A stretch of DNA of 64,000 bases, taken from the NCBI GenBank assembly GCA_963678675.1, contig OY783200.1:13084890-13148889 (forward strand), read 5' to 3'. Positions 33,695-43,522 of the stretch are shown in pieces; positions within the stretch are counted from its first letter, which is position 1; each line of letters starts with the position of its first letter. The DNA comes from Xiphydria camelus. Lineage: Eukaryota; Arthropoda; Insecta; Hymenoptera; Xiphydriidae. Below the pieces are notes generated by a model that did not search any database, was not told where the DNA came from, and was given only the letters and a program-made list of their open reading frames with translations. The position numbers were made by a program, and so were the translations under genes.

Positions 33695-33903
33695 GTACAT
33701 CTAACTGTATGAGTCATTCTACTTCAGAAGCGAACCTACGAATCGTCGCGCGAGATTGTTTTGTTTATAAAACTCGATGAGGTTGCAGCGATGCGCACAA
33801 CCTGATACTGTATTATTCTGATATGAAAAGGGCTACTAGGTCCAGCTCATCTCCTCGAGATGCATCTCATTAGTCTGCTTAAAACCGCGCCAAAGTGTAA
33901 ATC

Positions 33904-34478
33904 ATGCCGAACGCAAGATCCGACAGTGACAGTACTGTAGAGGAGTTTGAACATGTGAATTATCGTGGGTTCAAATTTCGCGGGCGGTTTATAATCTGCC
34001 CGAAGATATGGAAGATCCTCAATGATAAAAAACGCAACGCTTTGAGACGGCAACTGATTGCATCAATAAAGATAAACGGGGTCGAAGCTGACCACACAAT
34101 AGAAGGAGCCGTTTTTGTAATGTGTGGGAGTTTTTTAGTACCGGTAAGAGCATCAATAATATTTTCTTCTTCTTTTTTTTTTCCTTTAACTAAAGCATGT
34201 CATTTTATATCTATTTATAGAAATTAAGGGGTCGTGCAGCGCAAAGAGCGGCTGCACAACAAGCCCGGAGGGTGGAGGAAGAGGATGAGGAGGAGGAGGA
34301 GGAGGAGGAGGCGGCGGAGGAGGACGAGACAGCGGAGGAGGAGGAGGCGGAGGAGCAGGAGGAGGTGGAGATGGAGGAAGAGGAAATAGTGGTGTTGGCG
34401 GAGGATGGGGAGGAGATGGGTGATGAGGTGGTGGTGGAGGTGGATGAGGTGGTGGAGGAGGAGGAGGAGGAGGGGTAG
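33904..34478 (+). CDS. Two-exon acidic-tailed protein of the Polinton
   Basis: Exon 1 is ATG 33904 to 34143; the intron is 34144-34220 (GTAAGA... pyrimidine-rich... TTTATAG); exon 2 is 34221-34478. The intron is phase 0 and splicing keeps one open frame, for about 165 residues. Exon 1 encodes a compact domain (FKFRGRFIICPKIWKILN, then IKINGVEADHTIEGAVF). Exon 2 has a short Arg/Ala/Gln-rich helix and then an almost continuous run of Glu with some Asp, Val and Gly. I do not recognise the domain. Long acidic tails occur in histone- or nucleic-acid-handling proteins, but no role should be assumed. The GAG repeat is prone to slippage. Confidence 0.6.
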
Positions 34479-34558
34479 TTTGTAATATATTATTTTAAAC
34501 ATTTTATTTTAAATTTTTGTCAATTTTATTAATAAAAATATATACAGGTTACATGCAG

Positions 34559-34872
34559 TTTTACTCTACCTCTCGGCAATAAATACAATCCTTAATCATA
34601 GGTCGCGGACCGTCATAATCGTCTCTGCCTCTCGGCATCCGGTGATGTCTTCGACATCGACGACAATCGGCGATACTCTTGTTCTCGACATATTTAGCTG
34701 GTAGTCTGTCCCACGCATCGTCGATCGTGTTCGCGGCAAATACGGTGAGAAAGTCTATAGGGAGCTGGGCGATGTCTTCGGCGCTCATCGAGGTGAGACT
34801 CTACCATGTAGATGAGGTCCGAGCACATTTTCAATCATGACGTACGGCACGTCCTCAGAGTTCCACAATCGT
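34559..34872 (-). pseudogene. Partial duplicate of the neighbouring minus-strand gene
   Basis: 34620-34800 repeats 34880-35035: both encode AEDI.QLP..FL, then DAWDRLPA.Y and DCRRCR on the minus strand. The segment just right of it (34800-34862) resembles 35290-35355, from further upstream in the full gene. So the gene was duplicated in tandem and the left copy lost its middle. The remaining 75-residue frame ends VE at 34561. Confidence 0.7.
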
Positions 34873-34873
34873 C

Positions 34874-35562
34874 TCAGCCTCTCGGCACCCGGCGATATAT
34901 GCGACATCGACGACAATCGGTGATATCCTTGTCCTTGGTATAATTAGCCGGTAGCCTGTCCCACGCATCTTCGATCTCTCTGAGGAACTCTTTAGGGAGC
35001 TGATCGATGTCTTCGGCGGTCATCGAGTTGAGACTCATAGTCTGGAAGAAAATCCTCAAGGAACGTTCCAAAGATGGAGAATTATCCTTGTGCTTCAGCC
35101 AGGTTTCTAAACGTTTAACGTTCTCAGCGGCACAGAAATATCCATCGGAGCAGTGATGCCGACATCTGGACTTTTTGGCTCCTTGTGCAGTTTCCTCAAC
35201 GATGGGCAATCCAGTTCATCCAAATTGATGATGGTGCACTCGGTGTACTCCCGCAACCAGGCTTTCTTCTCCTCGCCCTTCACGTACACCGTGGAGATAC
35301 CACGTAGATGAGGTTCGAACACTTGTTTGATCATGACGTACGGCACGTCCCCAGAGTTCCATAAAAGTCCATGGAAGTGACGTTGCAGCCAGGAATTGCT
35401 GCAGCGATACGATGCTGACAGATACCACCAAGGAAACGGAGGCTTGTAGAGGAAAGTCGTGGCTTCCCGTGGCTCAGAGTTGAGGGTGAGCACGGCAAGT
35501 TCCTTCGCCACGAATCGGTTGTGGGGCATCTGGAAGCCCTGTACGTCCACCACGACTTCCAT
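34874..35562 (-). pseudogene. Polinton-associated gene with RNase H-like N-terminus and Cys/His segment
   Basis: ATG at 35562 opens MEVVVDVQGFQMPHNRFVAK, whose VVDVQGF resembles the first acidic strand of RNase H-fold proteins. Further on come WLQRHFHGLLWNSGDVPY and STVYVKGEEKKAWL, also ordered like DEDD nucleases. I recall such unnamed genes beside insect Polintons, but the catalytic set is not proven. A frameshift near 35190 separates this from a C-terminal part with CRHHCSDGYFCAAENVKRL, a Zn-binding-like cluster, and a final DCRRCRIYRRVPRG. The total would be about 230 residues. The left neighbour is a deleted duplicate of it. Confidence 0.55.
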
Positions 35563-35846
35563 GGTGGAACTGAACTCCTCGGAGCTATACCAGTCTATTT
35601 ACCACACCGCTGATCGGTCGGTATTCCACTATGCGGTCGTGCAAGATAAGGCAGTACGCTGCAGTATCGACGAGGGGAAATTTACACTCGCTTCAATCTC
35701 CAGACGCATGTCTACCAGCCCCCGATTTCACCGACTCGTTCCCAGCACCCAACCAAATTTACTCTTGTACTTTGAGCGGATATATCTCAAAAGCCGTTCA
35801 ACGGGTGGGCATTTTATCTGATTAGTCTCAATAAACACTACAATTT
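35563..35846. other. Spacer upstream of the RNase H-like gene
   Basis: The minus strand could hold the leader of the 35562 gene. Short frames occur on both strands (for example the minus-strand IWLGAGNESVKSGAG), but none is long or recognisable. Possibly the remnant of a deleted gene. Confidence 0.3.
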
Positions 35847-36040
35847 TTATGAATGAAAATCCGCAAAACAGTTTCTGTTAGGTGCAAAACATAGTTTTAC
35901 ATTACATTTTCTGCAAAATACTTGTGTCTGACCTGATTTGCAGTTTTTACATCTACCTTTTTCTCCATATATGGGAAAATGGTCTAGCTTATTAAGACTG
36001 CAGTCATTTTCGAGTCTTGGTTCGATCGCATTTATCAGGT
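35847..36040 (-). pseudogene. piggyBac-type cysteine-rich C-terminal domain, fused to the ATPase tail
   Basis: The C-terminal 50 residues of this frame carry GRCKNCKSGQTQVFCRKC and CFAPNRNCFADFHS, the cross-brace zinc domain at the end of piggyBac transposases, preceded by the usual LDHFP. The base composition turns AT-rich here compared with the Polinton gene before it. Upstream residues (LINAIEPRLENDC) lie in the same frame as the end of the ATPase, so the two would read through. I see no TTAA pair or transposase core around it. It is a captured fragment, or, less likely, a Zn domain proper to this Polinton lineage. Confidence 0.7.
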
Positions 36041-36737
36041 TCACGAAGCAGTCGAAACCCCTTCTGTATCTGCCCTCGTTGAGCTCCCGATCCTTGTCGA
36101 TAACAACGAATCCGTACTTGTCGGCATTTCAGCAAGCAGAGCTTATGTCTGAACTTCGCGTAAGACATGTCCGTGTTCACATGGTCGTCGTAAACGTGTC
36201 GGAGATTCATGTCATCCTGCCGGAAGAGCACCAGCAGGTTGGCATTATCGCGCACCAGGTGCTTGGGAATGCGGGTGTACGTCTGGCAGAGGTAGAAGCA
36301 GTCGACGTCCCTGTGTCGACCCATGCAGAAAAAGGCTCTGATGCCGTCTTGCTTCTCGCAAGCGACATCGTCGAAGACCATTATCGAGTTTGGACGTGTC
36401 TCTTCCGGTGACACCACCTGCTCGTGATGGGATGGTACTCGACACCATCCACCGAATCGAGCACTTTTTCCAGGAACCTGTACTTGGGTTGATTGAGTGA
36501 TTTCGAGTAGACGTACACGTTCTCGAATCTCAGTCCATCGGGGTGTGTCACGAGGGTGAGCAGCGCGTTCGTCTTGCCACAGTTGGATGGCCCGCAAAAC
36601 ACCGCCCGCACGCTATTTGGCAGCAAATTACCATGCCGCTTCTTCTTCTTCTTCTTCTCGGCACTCGGTTGCGCGAGCTCATCAAAGTTCATCACGAGCA
36701 GTCTCGTGGATTGTTGGTCGAATCGCAGTTCGGTCAT
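36041..36737 (-). pseudogene. Polinton packaging ATPase (FtsK/HerA-like A32 type)
   Basis: In virion-forming relatives this enzyme pumps DNA into the capsid. The minus-strand ATG at 36737 gives MTELRFDQQS and then DELAQPSAEKKKKKK. Walker A is FCGPSNCGKTNALL. A frameshift near 36430 follows VEYHPITS. In the next frame Walker B reads NSIMVFDDVACE, followed by the conserved FFCMGRHRDVDCFYLCQTY and DNANLLVLFRQDD. A second shift near 36125 moves to KYGFVVIDKDRELN, the standard C-terminus. Motifs are intact, but two frameshifts inactivate it. It is followed in frame by a piggyBac-like zinc domain. Confidence 0.9.
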
Positions 36738-36814
36738 GACTGGTGCGAGAACTATAAGTTGCACATTTATATAGATTGATTCTTCTGTTACACCCTGGAT
36801 TTAAATCAAAATTT

Positions 36815-37689
36815 TAAGAAGTATCTCTGAGGATACACCCTAGATGTATCTCTGAGGACACACCCAAGATGTATCTCTGACGATACACCCAATATGTATC
36901 TCTGAGGATATACCCCAGATGTATCTCTGTCGATATACCCAGATGTATCTCTGCGGATACCTCCCAGATGTATCTCTACAGATACGCCCCAGACGTATCT
37001 CTGAGGGTACACCCAAGATGTATCTCTGAGGATACACCCCAGATGTACCTCTGAGGATACACCCTAGATTTATCTCTGACGATACACCCAATATGTATCT
37101 CTGAGGATACACCCCAGATGTATCTCTGAGGATTCACGCCAGATGTATCTCTGGGGATACACCCAAGATGTATCTCTCAGGATACACCAACGATGTATCT
37201 CTGAGGATACACCCAAGATGTATCTCTGAGGATACACCCAAGATATATCTCTGAGGATACACCTAAGACGGATCTCTGAGGATACACCCCAGATGTACCT
37301 CTGAGGATACACCCTAGATTTATCTCTGACGATACACCCAATATGTATCTCTGAGGATATACCCCAGATGTATCTCTGAGGATACACCAAAGATGTATCT
37401 CTGAGGATACACCCTAGATGTATCTGACGATACACTCAATATGTATCTCTCAGGATACACCAAAGATGTATCTCTGAGGATACACCCTAGATGTATCTCT
37501 GACGATACACTCAATATGTATCTCTGACGATACACCCAATATGTATCTGAGGATATACCCCAGATGCATCTCTGAGGATTCACTCCAAATGTATCTCTCA
37601 GGATACTCACCAGATGTATCTCTGAGGATACACCCCAGATGTATCTCTGAGGATACACCTCAGATGTATCTCTGAGGATACACCCCAGG
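36815..37689. repeat. 25 bp minisatellite, about 35 units
   Basis: The unit is GATACACCCCAGATGTATCT plus CTGAG, with point variants and a few 1-3 bp indels. As 25 is not a multiple of three, each frame cycles through all phases every 75 bp, and all three minus-strand frames stay open for long stretches (YPQRYIL, SSEIHLG, LRDTS). These are by-products. The array sits between the ATPase and the protease and ends abruptly at CACCCCAGG, where the pX/protease gene begins without an ATG. Confidence 0.95.
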
Positions 37690-38473
37690 AAAGCCGGTGG
37701 AAGATCCAAAGTGCGATCTCCGCGCATTCTACCCGTGCCTCCGAAAATTGGCGGTTTCCTGCCATTCCTCGTTCCGCTATTCGCAGGTCTCAGTGTAACA
37801 GGAGCGTTGACAGGTGGCACTGTTGGAATCGTCAAGGCTGTGAATGATACGAGTGCCGCCAAGCGACAGCTGGAGGAAAGCCAGAGGCACAACCAGACGA
37901 TGGAAGCCATCGCTCTGAGCAGAGGACTTCACCTGAAACCGTACAGACGTAGCCTTGGGACTTCATCTGTGACCACATCCAAAAAACTAATAGCGACACT
38001 GTCCCGCCGAGCGCTGACCGATGCGGGTCTGCAAAAGTATGCGAAGATCTGGAAGATTCCACACTTTCGCGGAGTCTTCATGCGAAACGCCCTACCCAGA
38101 AGTGGACCTCGAAGGTGCGAAACAGCCATCGTTAACCTCGACGACGCGAGCGGTTCTAGAACTCACTGGGTCGCCTACCGAAAGATTGGCAACGACGTCG
38201 TGTACTTTGACAGTTTCGGCAATCTACGTCCACCGCCGGATCTCATGACGTATCTCGGCGTAGGCAGTGTCAAGTACAATCACGAGTGGTATCAGGACTA
38301 CGGCACTTTTGAGTGTGAACATTTGTGCCTCAAGTTCTTGAGTGGGACGATCCCAACGAACTCATGGATCGCCTTCGTCTGCTGCTAGCGTCTCAGGATG
38401 CCGGTAACTCGGGTCACTCCAACGAGATCATATCCATCATCGAGGAATTGCGTGAAGCCGGCATCATTTATTA
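37690..38473 (+). pseudogene. Polinton pX-like segment fused to adenain-type cysteine protease
   Basis: Adenovirus-like proteases mature capsid proteins. The frame enters from the minisatellite with GGRSKVRSPRILPVPPKIGG; no ATG remains, so the 5' end is lost. A glycine-rich hydrophobic stretch follows (GGFLPFLVPLFAGL, residues ~20-50), then a basic helix and GLHLKPYRRSLG, like the membrane-active or core peptides of adenovirus-like elements. The protease part shows IPHFRGVFMRNALP, the catalytic His in THWVAY, Asp in YFDSFG, and Gln/Cys in WYQDYGTFECEHLCL, where the usual Gly after the nucleophilic Cys is Glu. A frameshift near 38345 displaces the tail, which ends EELREAGIIY at 38473. Confidence 0.82.
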
Positions 38474-38508
38474 GTGGGATCACACGATGTTTCTTCATCA
38501 GTACCATC

Positions 38509-38925
38509 ATGAGCATCGACGTGTTCGGACGATAGTTGAACGGTAGAAGTGAACGTGGCCCTCCGGGACCTGCCGGCGAGGGATTCAAATTCACCGACGA
38601 TGGACAGTACGATGTGGGGAACAAGAGACTGTGCAATATCGCCCATCCCACACAACCGCGCGATGCAGTTACATTGAGTGCCGCGCAGAGTCTGATACGG
38701 CAGGAAATTCAAACCACGAATGCAGTGATCCGAAATCTCCAACTGTCTGCTGCAGAGTCCCTGAGCGATGCAAATCAAATGATTCGAGACTTGCAAGAGA
38801 GTCCGAGGAAGCAGCACATGAATAGAGAAACGACTCATAATTTGACGCTTAAGAGTTCCGAGCTCATTAATCGGTTGGATGCCCGATTGAGAGCACTGGA
38901 GGACAAATGGGCGAAGAGAAGTTAG
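38509..38925 (+). pseudogene. Fibre-like gene: collagen motif plus coiled coil
   Basis: ATG 38509 starts MSIDVFGR, followed by a TAG at 38533, after which the same frame continues NGRSERGPPGPAGEGFKF. The G-x-y triplets are a remnant of a collagen-like stalk. Then comes DDGQYDVGNKRLCNIA, a short segment that looks like a folded shaft, and about 90 residues of heptad-rich helix (SLIRQEIQTTNAVIRNLQLS, LINRLDARLRALEDKW). Such a stalk and coil resemble trimeric attachment fibres of viruses; I infer a spike-like role. It ends at a stop 38923-38925 and overlaps the next frame. Confidence 0.55.
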
Positions 38926-39833
38926 CTGTTGTGCTGGAACTTCATAAGCCAACAAGAAGAAACTTCCCGCGTCTGTGTATTGACGTTCGCGGTCTGGATG
39001 AGACCTGGCAGGCGGATCTCGTCGACATGTCGGCTTACGCGAGAGCTAACGGCGGACACCACTTTCTGCTGACGGTAATCGATGTATTTTCGAAATTCGC
39101 CTGGGCCGTGCCATCCAAGAGCAAGAATGCCAATGATGTTACGGTCGCCATGAAGACTGTTCTCGAGCAAGGCCGTACACCGAAGAACCTGCAAGTCGAC
39201 TCCGGCAAGGAATTCTACAACGCCAAGTTCAAGACTCTCATGCAGCGACACGGCATCAACATGTACTCGACCTTCAGCAACCTGAAAGCATCCATCTGTG
39301 AGCGTTTCAATCGCACCCTAAAGAGCAAAATGTGGATGCAATTTAGTCTATGCGGAAATTACAAGTGGACGGACATTTTGCCCGACTTGGTGTCCGCCTA
39401 CAATGACAGCAAACATCGAACCATCGGGATGAAACCGCGTGAGGTCACCGCTCAAAACACCCAACAGCTGTTGCGACGCGTGTACAAGAATCATAACGCA
39501 GAGATGTGGAAGAAGAAGAAGAAGCCAAAGTTCCGATTCGGTGACAAAGTACGTGTCAGCAAATTCAAGCATGTTTTCGAGAAGGGTTACACACCCAACT
39601 GGACTACTGAGATATTCACCGTCGCTGGAGTAAAGAATACCGATCCAGTGACGTACCGACTAAAGGATTATCAAGATCAACCCATAGAACGTGCTTTCTA
39701 CGAGGAGGAACTCGCCGCAGTCAAACATCCCGACGTATACCTCGTGGAGCGGGTGCTCAAGAGACGCGGAAATAGACTATTTGTAAAGTGGTTGGGTTTC
39801 AATGATTCACACAACAGTTGGACAAATAAATGA
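38926..39833 (+). CDS. Polinton integrase (retroviral type, with chromodomain), N-terminally truncated
   Basis: The enzyme inserts the element DNA and makes the 6 bp target duplication. The catalytic core shows D1 in TWQADLVDM, D2 in LQVDSGKEFYN and E in SICERFNRTLKSKMW, with 33 residues between the last two. Conserved PDLVSAYNDSKHRTIGMKP follows, then an SH3-like FRFGDKVRVSKFK region and a C-terminal chromodomain (YLVERVLKRRGNRLFVKWLG and HNSWTNK). The N-terminal HHCC zinc domain found in related integrases is absent; the frame starts only about 12 residues before HKPTRRNFPR, probably after a deletion that also joined it to the fibre-like gene. The core is open to the stop at 39833. Confidence 0.9.
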
Positions 39834-39839
39834 TTCATT

Positions 39840-40190
39840 TATTCCTCCACAAATCCACGTTTATATTCATTTATAGGGGTGAGAGGCGATACGCGTCGCT
39901 CTCCAGGTAAATACGAGGAGAACCTTCGGATGGAGCAGAGCAATCGATTGGAAGTCTTTAGTGCTGTGGTACTTGAGGGCTCTCTCTCTCTCTCGTAATG
40001 CCGCTTAGTTTTACTTAAGTATATCCCCACACCTATATTTATATCCACAGACGCACGCATACCTATATTTACATTTATAATCCTACCTATATTTACAATC
40101 GTAATCCTATCACACATACACACCTATATTTACATTTGTAATTCTACCTATATTTACAGTCGTAACCCTATTCCATACACATACACTCAT
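39840..40190. repeat. Intergenic low-complexity stretch between converging genes
   Basis: It contains a (CT)n run at about 39981-39995 and then several diverged copies of ACCTATATTTACA with AATCCTA spacers (40035-40170). It separates the integrase and polymerase 3' ends. Confidence 0.6.
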
Positions 40191-43100
40191 TTACTCATCC
40201 ACATCCACATACATATTTACATCAGTTATTCTGCAGTGCCCCCAGGGCAGAGTGTCCGTAGTGTCGGGTTGCAGGCACCTCTTATCATCGTGCGGACTTA
40301 GCGCGAGTTTGGTCTGCTGCACAGTCTGCACTTCGTGCAATTTCGATCGAAAGAGGTACTGCGAGCGATACCGTGTCGTATTTTTCCTCAAGCAGGTGAC
40401 GTAGTCCTCGAAATCGATGGTTCTCGCGAGCACCGATGACTTGACGCCCTTGGCCTTCTTCATGCGGTCCTCACCGTTGACCCGCACGCTGTACATTTTG
40501 CTGCGGAGTCCGACGAATTCCGTCATGATCTGACCGTTGCACTCGTCCTTCATGAGGCCGACCACCTTCTTGTTCACCAGCGGTATCTCGAAGGCGTTTT
40601 TGGTGGGGTAGTCGGACGTGTCGAAGCGCCCAATGTGACGCTTCATCACGTCGTAGACGTCCCCGCCTCGCACTTCGTAGATGAGGCTGTCGGTGTCCGT
40701 GTAGAGCAGCTTGCAATTGCTCTCGAAGGTCGGCATCATGAAGTCGTAGTGAAACTCGTAAACGCAAGTTTTCGACAAGTCGAGTACGCAGAACCCCACG
40801 TAGATCGGCTTATTCAGCAAAACCTCGATCTTGCTGAGCTGCACGGCTACGAGGTTTTCTGCGAAAACGGCTCGGTTGTGGAAGTTGGGCTTGGCGATGA
40901 GTGCTTCAGCACCGTATCTGCCCTTCCACTTGGTTACGAGTTTGACGTCAACACGTTTGCGCACGTTCTCCATCGTCTTACCGAACACCGCGTTGTTCAT
41001 GAGTTTGAACAAGTTCTTCTCAAACTCATTGTGGGCTCGTTTCCTCATACCGCTGTTCAGGTCTATGTAGCTCTTGAGCCACGGTGACTGCTCGAACTTC
41101 AGGGCTCTGTGGATTTTGGTGAGCCGTAGACCGTGTTCAAGAGCTTGCCTGAGGTTGCGGTAGTGGATGATGTAACGTGATTTCGAGTACAACGTCGTCA
41201 GAAGCTTGGGCTCTTTCGAGCCCGGTGGCTTCATCTGCTCGGGACACAGCGGTAGGTCCCGGTGGACGTCGTGAATGGCTTCCGGATAGTCCAAGACCAC
41301 CTCGAGTATGTATCCGATGGGTGAGTCGTCGGGCACATTCCACTGGAAGTCATCGTCGAGGTTCTCCACCCACTCGAAGCCACCGTACGGGAGATGTTGC
41401 GTCATCGCCCAGCCGTACAAGTTGTTCACATCGAAGTACATGAGGTACTTCGTCTCTTCCTCGGGATTATAGTCCCTCATGTACACGTTGTTGGCTCGGG
41501 CGTAACGGTTGCTGCACTGACTGACACCGCCTCGGATGCCTCGCTCAACGAACATGAGCATGTCGATGTCGGTGAGCAGTTGCAGCTCGATCGCGGTGTA
41601 CTTCAGCATGACGTCCCACGTGAGGCCGGGTGTGGTGTAGTAATGGGCTGGATCCAGACCGTACGCTTCGAGGCAGTTGTCACGAAAGTTTTCGAAAACG
41701 TCGGCCAGCAGCAGGACGTCGGTCTTGAGGTAGAGGTCTGCGTACTCGCCCAGAGTTCCCACGTTGAACTCACGCCAGACCCTCTGAGCGTGTTCATAGT
41801 CCCCGTCGGAGATGTCGCAGCCATTGAGACGGCTGTGAAATTGTTGCTGGATCGGCAACTCTGTGACGTCCAGCTTGGTCCACACGTCGAGAAACTCGTA
41901 GGGGAAGACCCCTTTCCGCCTCAGCAATTCGAACTGGTCGGTCTGGATTTGCGGGAACTGGCTCTTGGTGAGCGGCGCCTCCGTGAGGTAAGACGCCAAC
42001 TTCTCCAGCGAAGATGCCATGAAGCGGAAGGAGTCGATAAATCGAAGAGCGATGTCGCTGCCCTTCAGATGTTTCGTGAACGAGACATATCGCTCCATGT
42101 TCAAGGGCAAGAGGTCGATCCGGCCGTCGAAGCAGGTGGATATCTCCTTGATGATGAGGTGGCTGTCGTAGCCGCTGAGATTGTGGAAGACTACGGGAAT
42201 GGTGCGCGAATCCTGATAATTCAGGTTACAGTCCTCGTGCGCTGCACCCCTGTATCTGCCGGTGAGATGGCAGTGGTCCCGAACTCTCCTCACATCCAGC
42301 AGCGGCTTCTCACAAATGTGACACTTCTCGGCGATGCGGAAAGCCCTCTCCTGTTCATCCGTGAGCGGTTGCATGGGTATGGTGTTCTTGAGGACTCCTT
42401 CGACCTGTTCGACCAGCTCAGAAAGTTCGCGCGCGAACCATTCAGCAGGTTTCGGGCCGCGAAAGCTGTTGTAGTGCGACAGCGTGTCGTCGTAGCTGCA
42501 CCTCACGTAGTAACCCACGCTGAACGGTTCGTGCACTTGACAAACTCTCGTCTTGCTCGTCTGCTGCAGGTCGACGTTCTTCAGGAGACACTCGAAGTCT
42601 GCGTAGACGACAAACGGCACCCTTTCCTTGAAGTTGAAGTTCTTAAACTTCAAGGTGCTGTGTATCGGTGCAGGCATCTTGACCTTGCACCGATTTACCT
42701 GGACGCAGTCGACTTCGTGGGCTTCTAGCTTTTCAGTACTCCGGAAGTAGTGCAGGCAGCGATCACAGATATACTTTTTTCTATAGGTCCTGGAAAGTTG
42801 TGCGCTGACCAACCGAGAGAGGTCCTTTATCCACACGTAGTGGTAGATGGTGTGAGTTTCATCATCCTCGTTTACCTCCTCCTCATTCGATTCCTCGTCG
42901 ACGTATCGATCTTGAATCATGAGGAGATTCACATGTTTGGTCTTCTTGTGCAAGGTGACGTAGATGGGTGCGACCGAAAATTTTTCTTTGCGCTTCAGCA
43001 GAAGTTGATTGAGAGCTCGTTCTGCTTCTCAAACTTCGGGACCTCTCTCGGCGTCACTGGGAAGTCTATGCCCGCAAAGTTCAGCTCGTTTTCATACGGC

Positions 43101-43522
43101 CTGTACACTGACACACGGTTGGGATGCCTGCCCCAATCAACAGGATGCAGTGCAGAAAGGAGCGCCCACTTAAAACACTGGTCGTCGGTGTTTTGCACGT
43201 TGACACAGGCTTTCTTCATCCTGACAAACTCTGGAAGTTCCAGGTAGGAGCTGCCTGTCATTGGATTGTACTGGTTCACGTTGACGGTCAAGTTGATGAC
43301 GACTCGCAACGTCCAACCCGAGTCTCGCTCCTGGAATTCCTCCATTTGTCGGAGAATGGGGTCTCGCACATTGTCGACGAACCACTGTCTCACATCGGTG
43401 GTCTGCAGGATTGGAACATTCTTCGTGGCGAAGGTCTTCAGCTCGATGATTTCCTCGTCGTTCTTGAAGATACTGTACTCGCCCTTCAGTACAGCGAAAT
43501 TTGACAGCCGTAGACACAACAA
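40191..43522 (-). pseudogene. Polinton protein-primed family-B DNA polymerase
   Basis: It would replicate the element. A 920-residue open frame (42953-40191) holds the exonuclease motifs (VVYADFECLL; NLSGYDSHLIIKE; YLKTDVLLLADVF) and the polymerase motifs (MYFDVNNLYGWAM; LMNNAVFGKTMENVRKR; LLYTDTDSLIYEV), plus KMYSV near the end and the typical C-terminal LPWGHCRI. Zinc-finger-like CDRCLHYFRSTEKLEAHEVDC lies near its start. The N-terminal part is in another frame at 43522-42995 (YNPMTGSSYLELP, CFKWALLSALHP), one frameshift away near 42998. That part has no ATG at its start and runs into the right TIR. Apart from this shift and the missing start, all catalytic motifs are intact. Confidence 0.95.

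Noticed and set aside
34224..34502. Leu/His-rich 92-residue minus-strand frame
   Set aside because: It is antisense to the GAG/GGA repeat of the acidic exon.
36815..37689. CRISPR-like array of short repeats
   Set aside because: The units are contiguous without unique spacers and the genome is eukaryotic.
36806..37690. Several 70-196 residue minus-strand proteins with YPQRYILGVSSEIH repeats
   Set aside because: They are translations of a 25 bp minisatellite and stay open in all frames; one of them even runs antisense through the pX/protease gene.
41394..42728. 444-residue plus-strand open frame
   Set aside because: It is antisense to the DNA polymerase and mirrors its codon pattern; no motif of its own.
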